Assembly: GCA_964611095.1 (NCBI GenBank)
Contig: CAZSWJ010000017.1
Coordinates: forward strand, 1-25,274
DNA: 25,274 nt
Source of the DNA: CAZKJL01 sp964611095
GTDB lineage: Bacteria > Patescibacteriota > Gracilibacteria > Peribacterales > Peribacteraceae
Direction: 5' to 3'
A program made the position numbers and the translations under genes. The notes under the pieces are model-generated. The model saw nothing but the letters and a program-made list of their open reading frames with translations, was not told the DNA's origin and did no database searches. Below are positions 5,777 through 13,177 of this stretch, piece by piece (positions within the stretch are counted from its first letter, which is position 1; each line of letters starts with the position of its first letter).

Positions 5777-7519
5777 TTACGGCTGGAAGTTCACGACGTA
5801 CTCGAGTACGTCGAGGATTTCACCGTCGGCGTTACGTGCCACGATACGGTACACGTTGCGGCCGCGCTTCATGGTGCCGAGTTCCGTGGAGGCGATGTAC
5901 TTCCAGTTCACGCTGCCCGGCGTGTAGAGCGACAATGTGTAGCCGTTCACCGAGATGCTGTTCGTGAGAGATGACGTCTTTCCTTCGATGGAGAACTCGC
6001 TGTCCGTGCTATCGGTCTGCGTGCCTGCGGTCGGCTTTTCCACGGTGAGCGTCCCCGGCGAAATCGGCGGGTTTTGCTTGATGGGCGGCTGCGACGAGGC
6101 GACGGATCCCGTGGACGTCGGCGGTGCGGGAGCATCGGTCACGACGATCTTGATGGAGCGTGCGGGGCTCTTGTTGCCGTCGGCATCCAGCGCCACGACG
6201 GAGTACGTGTTCTCACCGACGTTCATGTTGCTGAGCGCGGTGCTCGCGAGGTAGCTCCACGTCTTGCTGCCGGGCTTGAAGAGCTGCAGGCGGTAATCGT
6301 TCACCATGATGCCCGCGGTGTTCGGCGGAGCCTCGCCCGTGATTTCCACTTCGCGCTGTGCGGTCGTGAGCGTCTCACCGGAACCGACGGGAGACTTGAA
6401 CCTGACGGGTTCCACGACGGCTTTGTACGTGTTCGTCACCGTGCGTTCGATCTTCGAGAGCGGAATGCCCTGTGCGTCTTGGGCTTCCACGGAAATCACC
6501 ATCGACGGGTCTTTCGTCATGCTGAGGTCCACCGAAAACGACCTGTCGCTCTTGATCGTCACGTTCTGTCCGTTCACCAGAACCTGCGATACTTTCACGT
6601 TCACTTTTCCGGCGACGGTGACCGTGCGTGCGTTCACTTCCGCGCGGTTCTGCGGTGAGGTCACGGTGAGCGGATCATCGCTGTTCGTTGCGATGGACGA
6701 GCTGCTGCCTCCCGTTCCCGCATCGGCTACGGTCGTTGCCTGCGAGTAGCTGGAGATGAGGAATTCATCACGCAAAAGCGCAGCCGTGACGGGGTCGCGG
6801 AAGTCGTACGGATCACGTCCTTGGCTGATGGATGCCTTGGCGTCTTCGGTGAGTGAGAAGTACTGGCCTTCGCCCACGAAGATCACGGGCTCGGTCTTCG
6901 TGAACGTTGCGGTGACTTTGAGTCCCACGCCCGAAGCACGCACGACGTTGATGAGCGATGCACTGAGCAGAGCACCTGCGGAGCCGGGAACTTCCGCCGA
7001 GTAGTTGGACGTGCTGATAGTGCGGACGATGGCGCCCGTGAACGTCTCGGCTGCGGCGGTTGCGACCCACACGCGGCCTGAGCGGACTTCGGCGGAGATC
7101 TGCGACGTTCCATCTTGCTGATGGTCGGACGTTGCGATGCGGAGGTCGGAGGCTTGGTCGAGGCGAATCTTCGTTCCATCGAAGAACTGGAGCGTGGCGT
7201 CCCCCGCTCCGCGCGTGGCGACGGCGTCACCCGCGTAGAGTTTGAGGTTCGTTTCGGCGCGCTGCCACTCCTCTCCTTGCAGCGACACCTGCACGTTGTC
7301 CGTGCTGCGTACGGTGAGCACGGCCGCGGTCTTGCGGCCGATGGAGTGATCCAGCATGCCAAGAAGCGACGATGCGACGTACCACACCACGATCAAAATG
7401 ACGCCCACCATCACCGCGCGTACGAGTACGGTCGGTTTGCGGTCGTTCGATCCGACCAGATACTGACGGCGGCGGTGCCGAGGCAACATTGGTTCGCTAT
7501 CATAAGCGACTTCGCTCAT
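5777..7519 (-). CDS. FecR-domain membrane protein with Ig-like repeats
   Basis: A 580 aa protein with a basic cytosolic N-terminus, one membrane helix near residues 31-55 (VLVRAVMVGVILIVVWYV) and a long extracytoplasmic part. A FecR-like beta domain covers about residues 65-160 (LYAGDAVATRGAGDATLQF, then IRLDQASDLRI). Three Ig-like domains follow; the last two are clearly duplicated, each with VN-Y-L-L-PGS--W-Y-AST-L---N-Y--VA-DADG spacing. A Pro/Ser/Thr linker separates them. I chose the ATG at 7519; a TTG at 7528 would add three residues. It sits 19 bp behind the PilB-type ATPase gene, suggesting a surface-structure role. It is not a FecR sensor in the iron sense: no FecA or sigma partner is nearby. 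Confidence 0.8.
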   Translation of the reverse strand: MSEVAYDSEPMLPRHRRRQYLVGSNDRKPTVLVRAVMVGVILIVVWYVASSLLGMLDHSIGRKTAAVLTVRSTDNVQVSLQGEEWQRAETNLKLYAGDAVATRGAGDATLQFFDGTKIRLDQASDLRIATSDHQQDGTSQISAEVRSGRVWVATAAAETFTGAIVRTISTSNYSAEVPGSAGALLSASLINVVRASGVGLKVTATFTKTEPVIFVGEGQYFSLTEDAKASISQGRDPYDFRDPVTAALLRDEFLISSYSQATTVADAGTGGSSSSIATNSDDPLTVTSPQNRAEVNARTVTVAGKVNVKVSQVLVNGQNVTIKSDRSFSVDLSMTKDPSMVISVEAQDAQGIPLSKIERTVTNTYKAVVEPVRFKSPVGSGETLTTAQREVEITGEAPPNTAGIMVNDYRLQLFKPGSKTWSYLASTALSNMNVGENTYSVVALDADGNKSPARSIKIVVTDAPAPPTSTGSVASSQPPIKQNPPISPGTLTVEKPTAGTQTDSTDSEFSIEGKTSSLTNSISVNGYTLSLYTPGSVNWKYIASTELGTMKRGRNVYRIVARNADGEILDVLEYVVNFQP

Positions 7520-7538
7520 GAGGTGCAACCCAATCCCG

Positions 7539-8654
7539 TTAACTGACGGTCACGCGTTCCACCTCGGCTTTGGTGGTCACGTTTTCGGCGATCATTTTGT
7601 CTCCCCATTCGTGCATCGTGAGGAATCCTTCCTTCTTGGCGACGGTGGCGATCTCGCTGGACGTGGCTTGGCTCAGAATCAGGTTACGAATCGGTTCCGA
7701 TGCGATGAGCAGCTCCGGGAGTGCCAGCTGTCCGGTGTAGAAACCGGGCTCGCTTTCGACGTGCTTGGCGAGGTCGGCGCGAATGGCGGGGTTCGTTGTG
7801 CGTACCAAGCGCTGAGCCAAGACTGCACGGAGCGCGGGAGCGAACGTGTACGTGCTCACACCCATGGAGAGCAGACGCGGAATGGCTTCGATGGCGGAGT
7901 TGGTGTGGAGAGTGGCCAGCACCAAGTGACCGGTGAGCGAGGCATCGATGGCCGTCTGCGCCGTTTCTTGGTCGCGAATTTCTCCCACGAGGATGATGTC
8001 CGGGTCGTGACGGAGAATGGAGCGAAGTCCGGAGGCGAACGTGTAGCCGTGCTCGGCATCGATTTGGCTTTGGATGATGTCCTTGAGCTCGTATTCCACG
8101 GGATCCTCGAGCGTGATGATGTTGCGGTCCTTTCCGGAAAGCGTGGAAAGAAGTGCGTACAGCGTCGTCGTTTTACCGGAGCCGGTGGGACCCGTCACCA
8201 GGATGAGTCCGTTCGGGAGTTCGGCGAGTTCGGCGAGCTGCTTTTTGATCTCCGGCGGGAAACCGAGTTTCTCGAGCGGAACGATACCGCGGTCCGGGTC
8301 GAGCAAGCGCAGCGTGTACGCCTCACCGAAACGTGAGGGCAAACTTGCGACACGAACGTTGACCATGCGGCCCGCGGCCGGGAACACGTACTGTCCGTCC
8401 TGAGCGACGTTCTCCACGTTGAGCTTCAGCTTTGCCTTGAATTTGATGCGGCGCTTCATCGTCTCGAACGTGTCTTTGGACACGGTCAAAAGCGTCTGCA
8501 GCACGCCGAGATCGCGCCACTGAATCTTCACGCCGTTCTTCTGCGGGTTGACGTGAATGTCGGAAATGCCGTTTTTGATGGCTTCCTGTTCCAGAGTGGA
8601 CAGGAGTTCCTCGCCTTGGAGGCTTTCGAGCTTCTTGGGATCGATTGAAGGCAT
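7539..8654 (-). CDS. PilB/GspE-type secretion ATPase, short form
   Basis: A 371 aa hexameric AAA-type ATPase that powers assembly of type IV pili or related systems. After a PAS-like N2 region (about residues 1-130, with SDIHVNPQKNGVKIQWR) comes Walker A GPTGSGKT at 155-162, an Asp box after LEDPVEYEL, Walker B DIILVGEIRD near 219-228, and the His box TGHLVLATLHTNSA. These motifs are those of PilB/GspE rather than PilT. It lacks the N1 domain and the CxxC zinc module after QRLVRTTN, so it is about 200 residues shorter than usual PilB. A TATAAT box ends six bases before the ATG, so a leaderless mRNA is likely. A FecR/Ig membrane protein follows. Confidence 0.88.
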   Translation of the reverse strand: MPSIDPKKLESLQGEELLSTLEQEAIKNGISDIHVNPQKNGVKIQWRDLGVLQTLLTVSKDTFETMKRRIKFKAKLKLNVENVAQDGQYVFPAAGRMVNVRVASLPSRFGEAYTLRLLDPDRGIVPLEKLGFPPEIKKQLAELAELPNGLILVTGPTGSGKTTTLYALLSTLSGKDRNIITLEDPVEYELKDIIQSQIDAEHGYTFASGLRSILRHDPDIILVGEIRDQETAQTAIDASLTGHLVLATLHTNSAIEAIPRLLSMGVSTYTFAPALRAVLAQRLVRTTNPAIRADLAKHVESEPGFYTGQLALPELLIASEPIRNLILSQATSSEIATVAKKEGFLTMHEWGDKMIAENVTTKAEVERVTVS

Positions 8655-8660
8655 CGCATT

Positions 8661-8666
8661 ATTATA
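8661..8666 (-). promoter_or_regulatory. Consensus -10 box of the PilB-type ATPase gene
   Basis: The minus strand reads TATAAT, then six bases, then ATG at 8654. Transcription would begin at the start codon. No convincing -35 is found at 16-18 bp. Confidence 0.55.
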
Positions 8667-8695
8667 TCACAAAACGACCTTTTTTCCTAGGTGTC

Positions 8696-8705
8696 GGAAC
8701 GTTCC
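8696..8705. promoter_or_regulatory. 10-bp palindrome GGAACGTTCC
   Basis: A perfect palindrome between the stop of the 166 aa gene (8712) and the -10 of the ATPase gene. The core GAACGTTC also appears in TGAACGTTCA upstream of recA (18064-18073). It may be an operator or a chance match; it is too short to be a good terminator. Confidence 0.25.
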
Positions 8706-8711
8706 AAAGCC

Positions 8712-9212
8712 TTATTTTTGGGGTGCCTGGGCAGCTTTGGCCGCCTTGCGCGCTTTCAGGTATTTCTCCGTCAGTTTGAACGTGACGGTATCGATGTCGT
8801 CCCTCGTGTACCCTTCCCCCGTCGCGGCGACTTTGTTCGCCACTTCTTTCAAAAATTCAGGAAGCACGTCGGCCTTTGCTGCTGCGAGCAGCGTGAAAGG
8901 ATCGGTGTCCGGTTCATCGATGGGAAGCATGAGGAGAAAATATTTGTCGAACGCCTCTTCGTAGACCGGCTGTGTTTCAAAAGCTGCGCTCAGCTTGCGG
9001 CGCGCTTCGATCTCGCGCTGCCTGTTCTCCACGACGTTCATGATCGTTCTCCGAACACCGAGCGGGCGGTTCCAGTCCAGTACGACCGCGACGGACAGCG
9101 CCGTGCTCGCCATCGCAGCAATCAAGCACCCCATGGCACTTTTGCCGATCGACAGTTTTTTGTCCTCGTCGTTTGGATGATCTGCAGACGGGGGCGGGAA
9201 TCCGATCGACAT
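8712..9212 (-). CDS. Single-pass membrane protein, unknown
   Basis: A 166 aa protein, family not recognised. A polar N-terminus (ADHPNDEDKK) precedes one membrane helix at about residues 22-45 (SAMGCLIAAMASTALSVAVV). A charged, mostly helical domain follows, with a C-terminus rich in Ala and Lys. The start is taken as the ATG at 9212, which shares one base with the upstream stop (TGATG), a typical coupled arrangement; a GTG at 9215 is the alternative. It is the second gene of a two-gene unit with the 340 aa protein and should be made with it. Confidence 0.65.
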   Translation of the reverse strand: MSIGFPPPSADHPNDEDKKLSIGKSAMGCLIAAMASTALSVAVVLDWNRPLGVRRTIMNVVENRQREIEARRKLSAAFETQPVYEEAFDKYFLLMLPIDEPDTDPFTLLAAAKADVLPEFLKEVANKVAATGEGYTRDDIDTVTFKLTEKYLKARKAAKAAQAPQK

Positions 9213-10234
9213 CACAGGACGAGAACGGGAGTGGTCGGCACTTCGATGACGGCTGCGGAGGGTGCGGTTCTCGGCATGTCGGAAAATTCCTCACTTCGTT
9301 CGAGCAGGTACGCATCCGCGATGCTCACGCACCACTTATGAAGCGGCGCGATGATGTGGCTGCCGGGACAGCCGATGACCGCCGGCCACAGGATGCTTTT
9401 TCCCTCTTCAATCATTTTTTCGCGCACCTCCTCGAAGAGTTCCGGCGAAAACCGAATTTCCGGCTCCTGCTCCGAACCGTGCAGCTCGAAGTACTCGCTC
9501 TTCATCAAAGGAACCTGCGGATTCGGTATTTTTTGTTTCGGCGTCATTCCGCGCAGAATCAGGTTTACGTGATGCATCACCTGCAAGTGGGTTTTCGCCA
9601 GCACCCCGAGTACGGGCAGCGTTCGTTTGCACAGCGCATGCCATTCGTCATGAGACGGAGGCCTGTCGTATTTTTCGGCGAAGAGAGCATGGGAAACGTC
9701 GAAGAGGCTCCACGTCGTTTTTCGCGCCGTTCCGAATCCTTGCGACAAGAGCAGGCCCAGATCCAATTCCGGCATCTGGGACAGGACGCCGCGTCTCCTC
9801 GGTGCGGTTTGATGCAACGAGGCGAAAAGAGAGGGAGCCGTTTTCCGACACTCTTCAAGCGTTTGCTGCGTGACGAGGCGAACGGACTCATTCATGAGCA
9901 CCGGAAACGCGTTGACCGTCTCGGTGCGCGACTGCGCGGAATCCACCGCGGCTTCCAATTTTTCAGCCGTGAGCCACGTCCGTTCTTCCGCCAATTCCGC
10001 TCTGAACAACTCGTCACTCTTGCTTCCGACGAGGAGTCCGAGTCCGTCGGGAGAATCGTTTCGCAGTGTTTCGAGTGATGCGGTCCAGTGTGTCTTGAGG
10101 AGCGCTTCCACGTCCCTGTAAAAATCGGCCTTCGCCGCGGTCTTGGAGTTCTTCGTTCCGTTCAGACCGAGTTCTTCGTGAAGTTCGGCGAATTCCTGCT
10201 TCATCGACGGGCGGCTTTTCTGAGTGGAATTCAT
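9212..10234 (-). CDS. Unknown soluble protein, lineage-specific
   Basis: A 340 aa protein without recognised family. No signal peptide or membrane helix is seen. It is mixed helical with many charged residues. A conserved-looking stretch near residues 280-305 reads ILWPAVIGCPGSH, then a helix with HKWC and SIADAYLLE; the closely spaced Cys and His residues could bind a metal, but this is a guess. It has a good promoter (TGGACA-N17-TTTAAT) ending six bases before the ATG, so its mRNA is probably leaderless. The gene for a membrane protein follows with a 1-bp overlap. Confidence 0.65.
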   Translation of the reverse strand: MNSTQKSRPSMKQEFAELHEELGLNGTKNSKTAAKADFYRDVEALLKTHWTASLETLRNDSPDGLGLLVGSKSDELFRAELAEERTWLTAEKLEAAVDSAQSRTETVNAFPVLMNESVRLVTQQTLEECRKTAPSLFASLHQTAPRRRGVLSQMPELDLGLLLSQGFGTARKTTWSLFDVSHALFAEKYDRPPSHDEWHALCKRTLPVLGVLAKTHLQVMHHVNLILRGMTPKQKIPNPQVPLMKSEYFELHGSEQEPEIRFSPELFEEVREKMIEEGKSILWPAVIGCPGSHIIAPLHKWCVSIADAYLLERSEEFSDMPRTAPSAAVIEVPTTPVLVL

Positions 10235-10240
10235 AGTATA

Positions 10241-10269
10241 ATTAAACTACAAAATCACTTATTTGTCCA
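10241..10269 (-). promoter_or_regulatory. Promoter of the 340 aa protein gene
   Basis: On the minus strand TGGACA (10269-10264) is followed by exactly 17 bp and TTTAAT (10246-10241), then six bases, then the ATG at 10234. Both boxes match the bacterial consensus at five of six positions. TATACT (10240-10235), adjacent to the ATG, is an alternative -10 but would put the transcript start inside the gene. Confidence 0.6.
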
Positions 10270-10291
10270 TATATCATCTGTGCCTGAAACG

Positions 10292-11176
10292 TCATTCCTC
10301 GAGCCTTTCGCCCCATTTGAGCTTGCTGCGGAGGGTGGAGAAGAACGTCTCTTCGCTGCGGCGAATGAACTTCACGGTTTCCTTGGCGATGATGAGATGC
10401 ACGGTGTCTTTGTGCTCCAGCGTGACGTACGTCTGTCCGTCGAGCGTGAGGCTCACTTGGACGTCGCCGAATTTGTTCTGCTTCGTGAGAATCGTCACTT
10501 CCACTTCGTCGTCCCCCGGAAGCACGATGGGTTTCTGGCTGAAGCTGTGCGGGTTGATGGGTGTCAGAATCGTCGCGCGAAGTTCGGGATGGACGATGGG
10601 TCCGCCCGCGGCGAGCGAGTACGCCGTCGAGCCCGTGGGAGTCGCGATGATGATGCCGTCGGCGTGGAACGTGGCGAGGTCATCGCCGTTCACGGAGGTT
10701 TTCAAGTCGATGAGACGGGAAATGGCTCCCTGCGAGACGACGGCTTCGTTGAGAACTTTGCCCTTCCAGAGCGTCTTCTTGCCGCGCGTGGCCGATACGT
10801 CGAGAAGGCTTCGCTCTTCCGTTTTCCCCCTTCCCCGCAAAAAGTACGGCAAGAGTTCTTCGGTTTCCGAGATCTGCATTTCGGCCAAAAATCCGATGGT
10901 TCCTTTGTTGATGGTGAGGACGGGTACCGAGAAATCATCCATCTCGCGCACGGTTCGGAGAATCGTTCCGTCGCCGCCGAGGACGATGAGGAGATCGACT
11001 TCGTTGCAACGTTTGAACGTTTTGCGCTTGCCCGCGATGGACTTGCAGCGCTTGTCATCGAGCAGCGCTTTCGCACCGCAATCTTCCACGATGCGGCACA
11101 CGTGGAGGATGGAGTTTTCACTCTCGGCGATATCGGAGCGCGCGGTGACGCCGACGGTCTTGTACTGAAGCGGCAT
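10292..11176 (-). CDS. nadK: NAD kinase
   Basis: A 294 aa enzyme that phosphorylates NAD to NADP in the cytosol, the only route to NADP. The GGDG motif (LGGDGTILRTVRE, residues 67-70 for GGDG) and NKGTIGFLAEM form the ATP/NAD site. PTGSTAYSLAAGGP is the second family signature. Length matches bacterial NadK (about 290-300 aa). A TAAAAT box lies six bases before the ATG. It is divergent from a four-helix membrane protein gene, with 54 bp between starts. Confidence 0.95.
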   Translation of the reverse strand: MPLQYKTVGVTARSDIAESENSILHVCRIVEDCGAKALLDDKRCKSIAGKRKTFKRCNEVDLLIVLGGDGTILRTVREMDDFSVPVLTINKGTIGFLAEMQISETEELLPYFLRGRGKTEERSLLDVSATRGKKTLWKGKVLNEAVVSQGAISRLIDLKTSVNGDDLATFHADGIIIATPTGSTAYSLAAGGPIVHPELRATILTPINPHSFSQKPIVLPGDDEVEVTILTKQNKFGDVQVSLTLDGQTYVTLEHKDTVHLIIAKETVKFIRRSEETFFSTLRSKLKWGERLEE

Positions 11177-11182
11177 AAACGC

Positions 11183-11188
11183 ATTTTA
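11183..11188 (-). promoter_or_regulatory. -10 box of nadK
   Basis: The minus strand reads TAAAAT, six bases, then the ATG at 11176, the same spacing as at several other starts here. A weak CTGATT lies about 18 bp upstream. Confidence 0.5.
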
Positions 11189-11230
11189 GCACGGTTTCGG
11201 ACATGGAATCAGGAGGCATTTTTCGGTATC

Positions 11231-11833
11231 ATGGCGACGATGTTTGAAAAGTTCTTGCGCGTCCTTCGGGCGATGGAGCTGGAAGAGAAAATCCTCCATA
11301 TCGGGGTCGTCATCGGCATGTTCGGTCTGTTCATTCCGTGGCTCGGCGGTCAGTGGTACGGCAACACGCAGCAATGGAGCGGATTCGGGTTCCACACCGG
11401 TTTCATCGGTCACGCGGTGTTCTTCATCGAATTCTTCATTCTTGCCTCCGGCGTCTCCCCGCTCGTCGGGGGACCCGTGCTCGTCCGCAAGTCCAACCGC
11501 GCCACGGTGCGTCTGCAACTCACGAGCGTCTGTCTCATTCTGCTCATCGCCGCCTTCACGATTCTCCTGCGTCTCACGTCCGAGGCCTCGGGCGCCGAGA
11601 TCCGCTTCGGCATCTACATCGCCATCGTCGGAAGCGCCCTTGCCACGCTGTACGCATTCCTGGACTATCAGGAAGAGTTGAAGCGCCAGGCTCAGGCTTT
11701 GTTCCATCATCCCGACGAACAGTCGTCCAAGCCCAAACCGCAGCCCGAACCGTTCCCCGAAGATCGTCCTCCCCCGCCACCTCCTCCTCCGCCGATGCCC
11801 GTGGAGGAACATCACCTCTTCTCCAAGCCATGA
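11231..11833 (+). CDS. Four-helix membrane protein with polyproline tail
   Basis: A 200 aa protein of unknown family. Four membrane helices lie near residues 21-38, 55-75, 95-114 and 125-144. A cytosolic tail rich in Pro and Gln follows, with nine consecutive prolines at 180-188. The start is the ATG at 11231; the open frame runs far upstream without a stop, but that part is antisense to nadK. AGGAGG (11211-11216) lies 14 bases before the ATG, too far for a normal Shine-Dalgarno role. The stop overlaps the next ATG (ATGA), so the next gene is translationally coupled. The nine-proline run would need elongation factor P for efficient translation. Confidence 0.75.
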   Translation: MATMFEKFLRVLRAMELEEKILHIGVVIGMFGLFIPWLGGQWYGNTQQWSGFGFHTGFIGHAVFFIEFFILASGVSPLVGGPVLVRKSNRATVRLQLTSVCLILLIAAFTILLRLTSEASGAEIRFGIYIAIVGSALATLYAFLDYQEELKRQAQALFHHPDEQSSKPKPQPEPFPEDRPPPPPPPPPMPVEEHHLFSKP

Positions 11834-12207
11834 GCACTCCCGAACCGACAAAGCCGGCCTCCCCGTACAAAGACGATGACCTCGTCTACGTCGACCCCGA
11901 GACGAAAACCGTCGTCGGCATGGTCGAGTGGGGCAAGAACGACAAGCCCAAGTCCAAGCCGTACGTGCAGGCAGTTCTTCCGGAGAAGCCGGGTGCCAAG
12001 ACCGAGCGCAAGAAGTCGTGGCGCAAACATTTTCCGTGGGGCACCTATAGGAGCATGAAGCGCATCTTCAAAGTGGAAGGAAAAATCAAAGATCCCGAGC
12101 CGAACAAGACGCTCGAAGAAGTGCTTCCCAAAGCCCTGAACGAGGCGTTCTGGACATGGGAAAAGAAGGCGCCGGTCGAACCGCCGAAGGATCCGACGAA
12201 GGTCTAG
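11830..12207 (+). CDS. Small charged cytosolic protein, unknown
   Basis: A 125 aa protein without recognised family. It is rich in Lys, Pro and Glu. A short folded-looking part near residues 17-35 (DDDLVYVDPETKTVVGMV) precedes a basic stretch with KKSWRKHFPWGTYRSMKR. No membrane helix. The ATG shares four bases (ATGA) with the stop of the four-helix membrane protein, so the two are coupled and may act together. Its TAG stop is the complement of the fbp stop: CTAG at 12204-12207 ends both genes. The frame is open further upstream, but only as a shadow of the preceding gene. Confidence 0.7.
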   Translation: MSTPEPTKPASPYKDDDLVYVDPETKTVVGMVEWGKNDKPKSKPYVQAVLPEKPGAKTERKKSWRKHFPWGTYRSMKRIFKVEGKIKDPEPNKTLEEVLPKALNEAFWTWEKKAPVEPPKDPTKV

Positions 12208-13166
12208 GCCTTGAGCACGTCGCTCACGCGCTTCACCTCTTTCTTCGCACCGATGATGAGCGGCGTTCGTTGATCGAGGTCTTCGATCTTTACGTCCAGG
12301 ATCGACTTTGTGCCGTCGCTCGCTCCGCCGCCGGCTTGCTCCATGATGTACGCGAACGGACCGCACTCGAAGAGCAGGCGCAGTTTTCCCTTGGGATACT
12401 TGCTGCCGCCGATGTTCGTGAAGATGCCGGCGCCCTTGATGAGCATGTGGTGGATGTCCGGAACCATGCCTCCCGAGTATCGGAGCGTGTGGCCTTCATC
12501 GAGCCAGGTGTTCATCATTTTGCGGTAGTTCGGCGTGTCGACGACGGCGCGGAGGTTACCCGGTGCGTACGTCTTCACTTCGTCTTTCATCGTGAGGTTG
12601 CGCTGCAGCATGACGAATTCCCCGACTTCGTTGAGGAAGAACGCGTGGACGCCTTTGCCCGCGCTGTAGACGAGAATCGTGCGCGGCCCGTAGACCAGGT
12701 AGAGCGCGGCGACTTGGTCACGGGGCGTTTTGCCGACGGGGCTTCCCGCGTTGTAAATGCCGAAGATGGAACCGATGGCCAGGTTGCAGTCGACGAGCGA
12801 CGAACCGTCGAGCGGGTCGAACACGAGCGTGAACGGAGCCTCGGGCACGAGTTCGTGCAGGGACTCGGATTCCTCTTCCGATGCGAAGCTCGCGACAAGG
12901 CGGCTCTCGCAGAGCTGTTCTTTGATGATGTTGTTGCTGAGCACATCGAGCTTCAGTTGCTCTTCGCCGAACGTGTTGGCGGAACCCGCGAGACCCAGGT
13001 CCGTCGTACGGATGGCGTTATGAACGTATTTGCCGGCACGCGCGATATCGTTGATGAGGTGACGCAGTTTGTCCGGCACGCCCGAGGTGAACAGGTGCTG
13101 GTTCAGCGAGACGCGCGACGGGAGCGTGCAGGAGAAGCCTGTGGTGGGGGTCGGTGCTTTGCTCAT
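12204..13166 (-). CDS. fbp: Fructose-1,6-bisphosphatase, class I
   Basis: A 320 aa enzyme removing the 1-phosphate from fructose-1,6-bisphosphate, the committed step of gluconeogenesis. FDPLDGSS is the metal-binding signature. EEESES upstream gives the other metal-binding acidic residues, and a Tyr/Gly-rich LRYSGGMVPDIHHML with FECGPFAYIMEQAGG completes the sugar-phosphate site. Length fits class I (about 320-340 aa). The start is the ATG at 13166; the open frame upstream is antisense or shadow to gap. It lies 11 bp behind gap with no Shine-Dalgarno site, so gap-fbp form one operon. Co-transcription with gap suggests sugar synthesis from triose phosphates, for example toward cell-wall precursors. 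Confidence 0.93.
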   Translation of the reverse strand: MSKAPTPTTGFSCTLPSRVSLNQHLFTSGVPDKLRHLINDIARAGKYVHNAIRTTDLGLAGSANTFGEEQLKLDVLSNNIIKEQLCESRLVASFASEEESESLHELVPEAPFTLVFDPLDGSSLVDCNLAIGSIFGIYNAGSPVGKTPRDQVAALYLVYGPRTILVYSAGKGVHAFFLNEVGEFVMLQRNLTMKDEVKTYAPGNLRAVVDTPNYRKMMNTWLDEGHTLRYSGGMVPDIHHMLIKGAGIFTNIGGSKYPKGKLRLLFECGPFAYIMEQAGGGASDGTKSILDVKIEDLDQRTPLIIGAKKEVKRVSDVLKA

Positions 13167-13177
13167 GGTCGAAAGGG

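Noticed and set aside
5777..7519. FecR iron-regulation sensor
   Set aside because: No FecI-type sigma factor or TonB receptor nearby, and the protein carries Ig-like repeats; only the FecR fold is shared.
10088..11230. In-frame upstream extension of the four-helix membrane protein
   Set aside because: It runs antisense through nadK; the membrane protein begins naturally at 11231.
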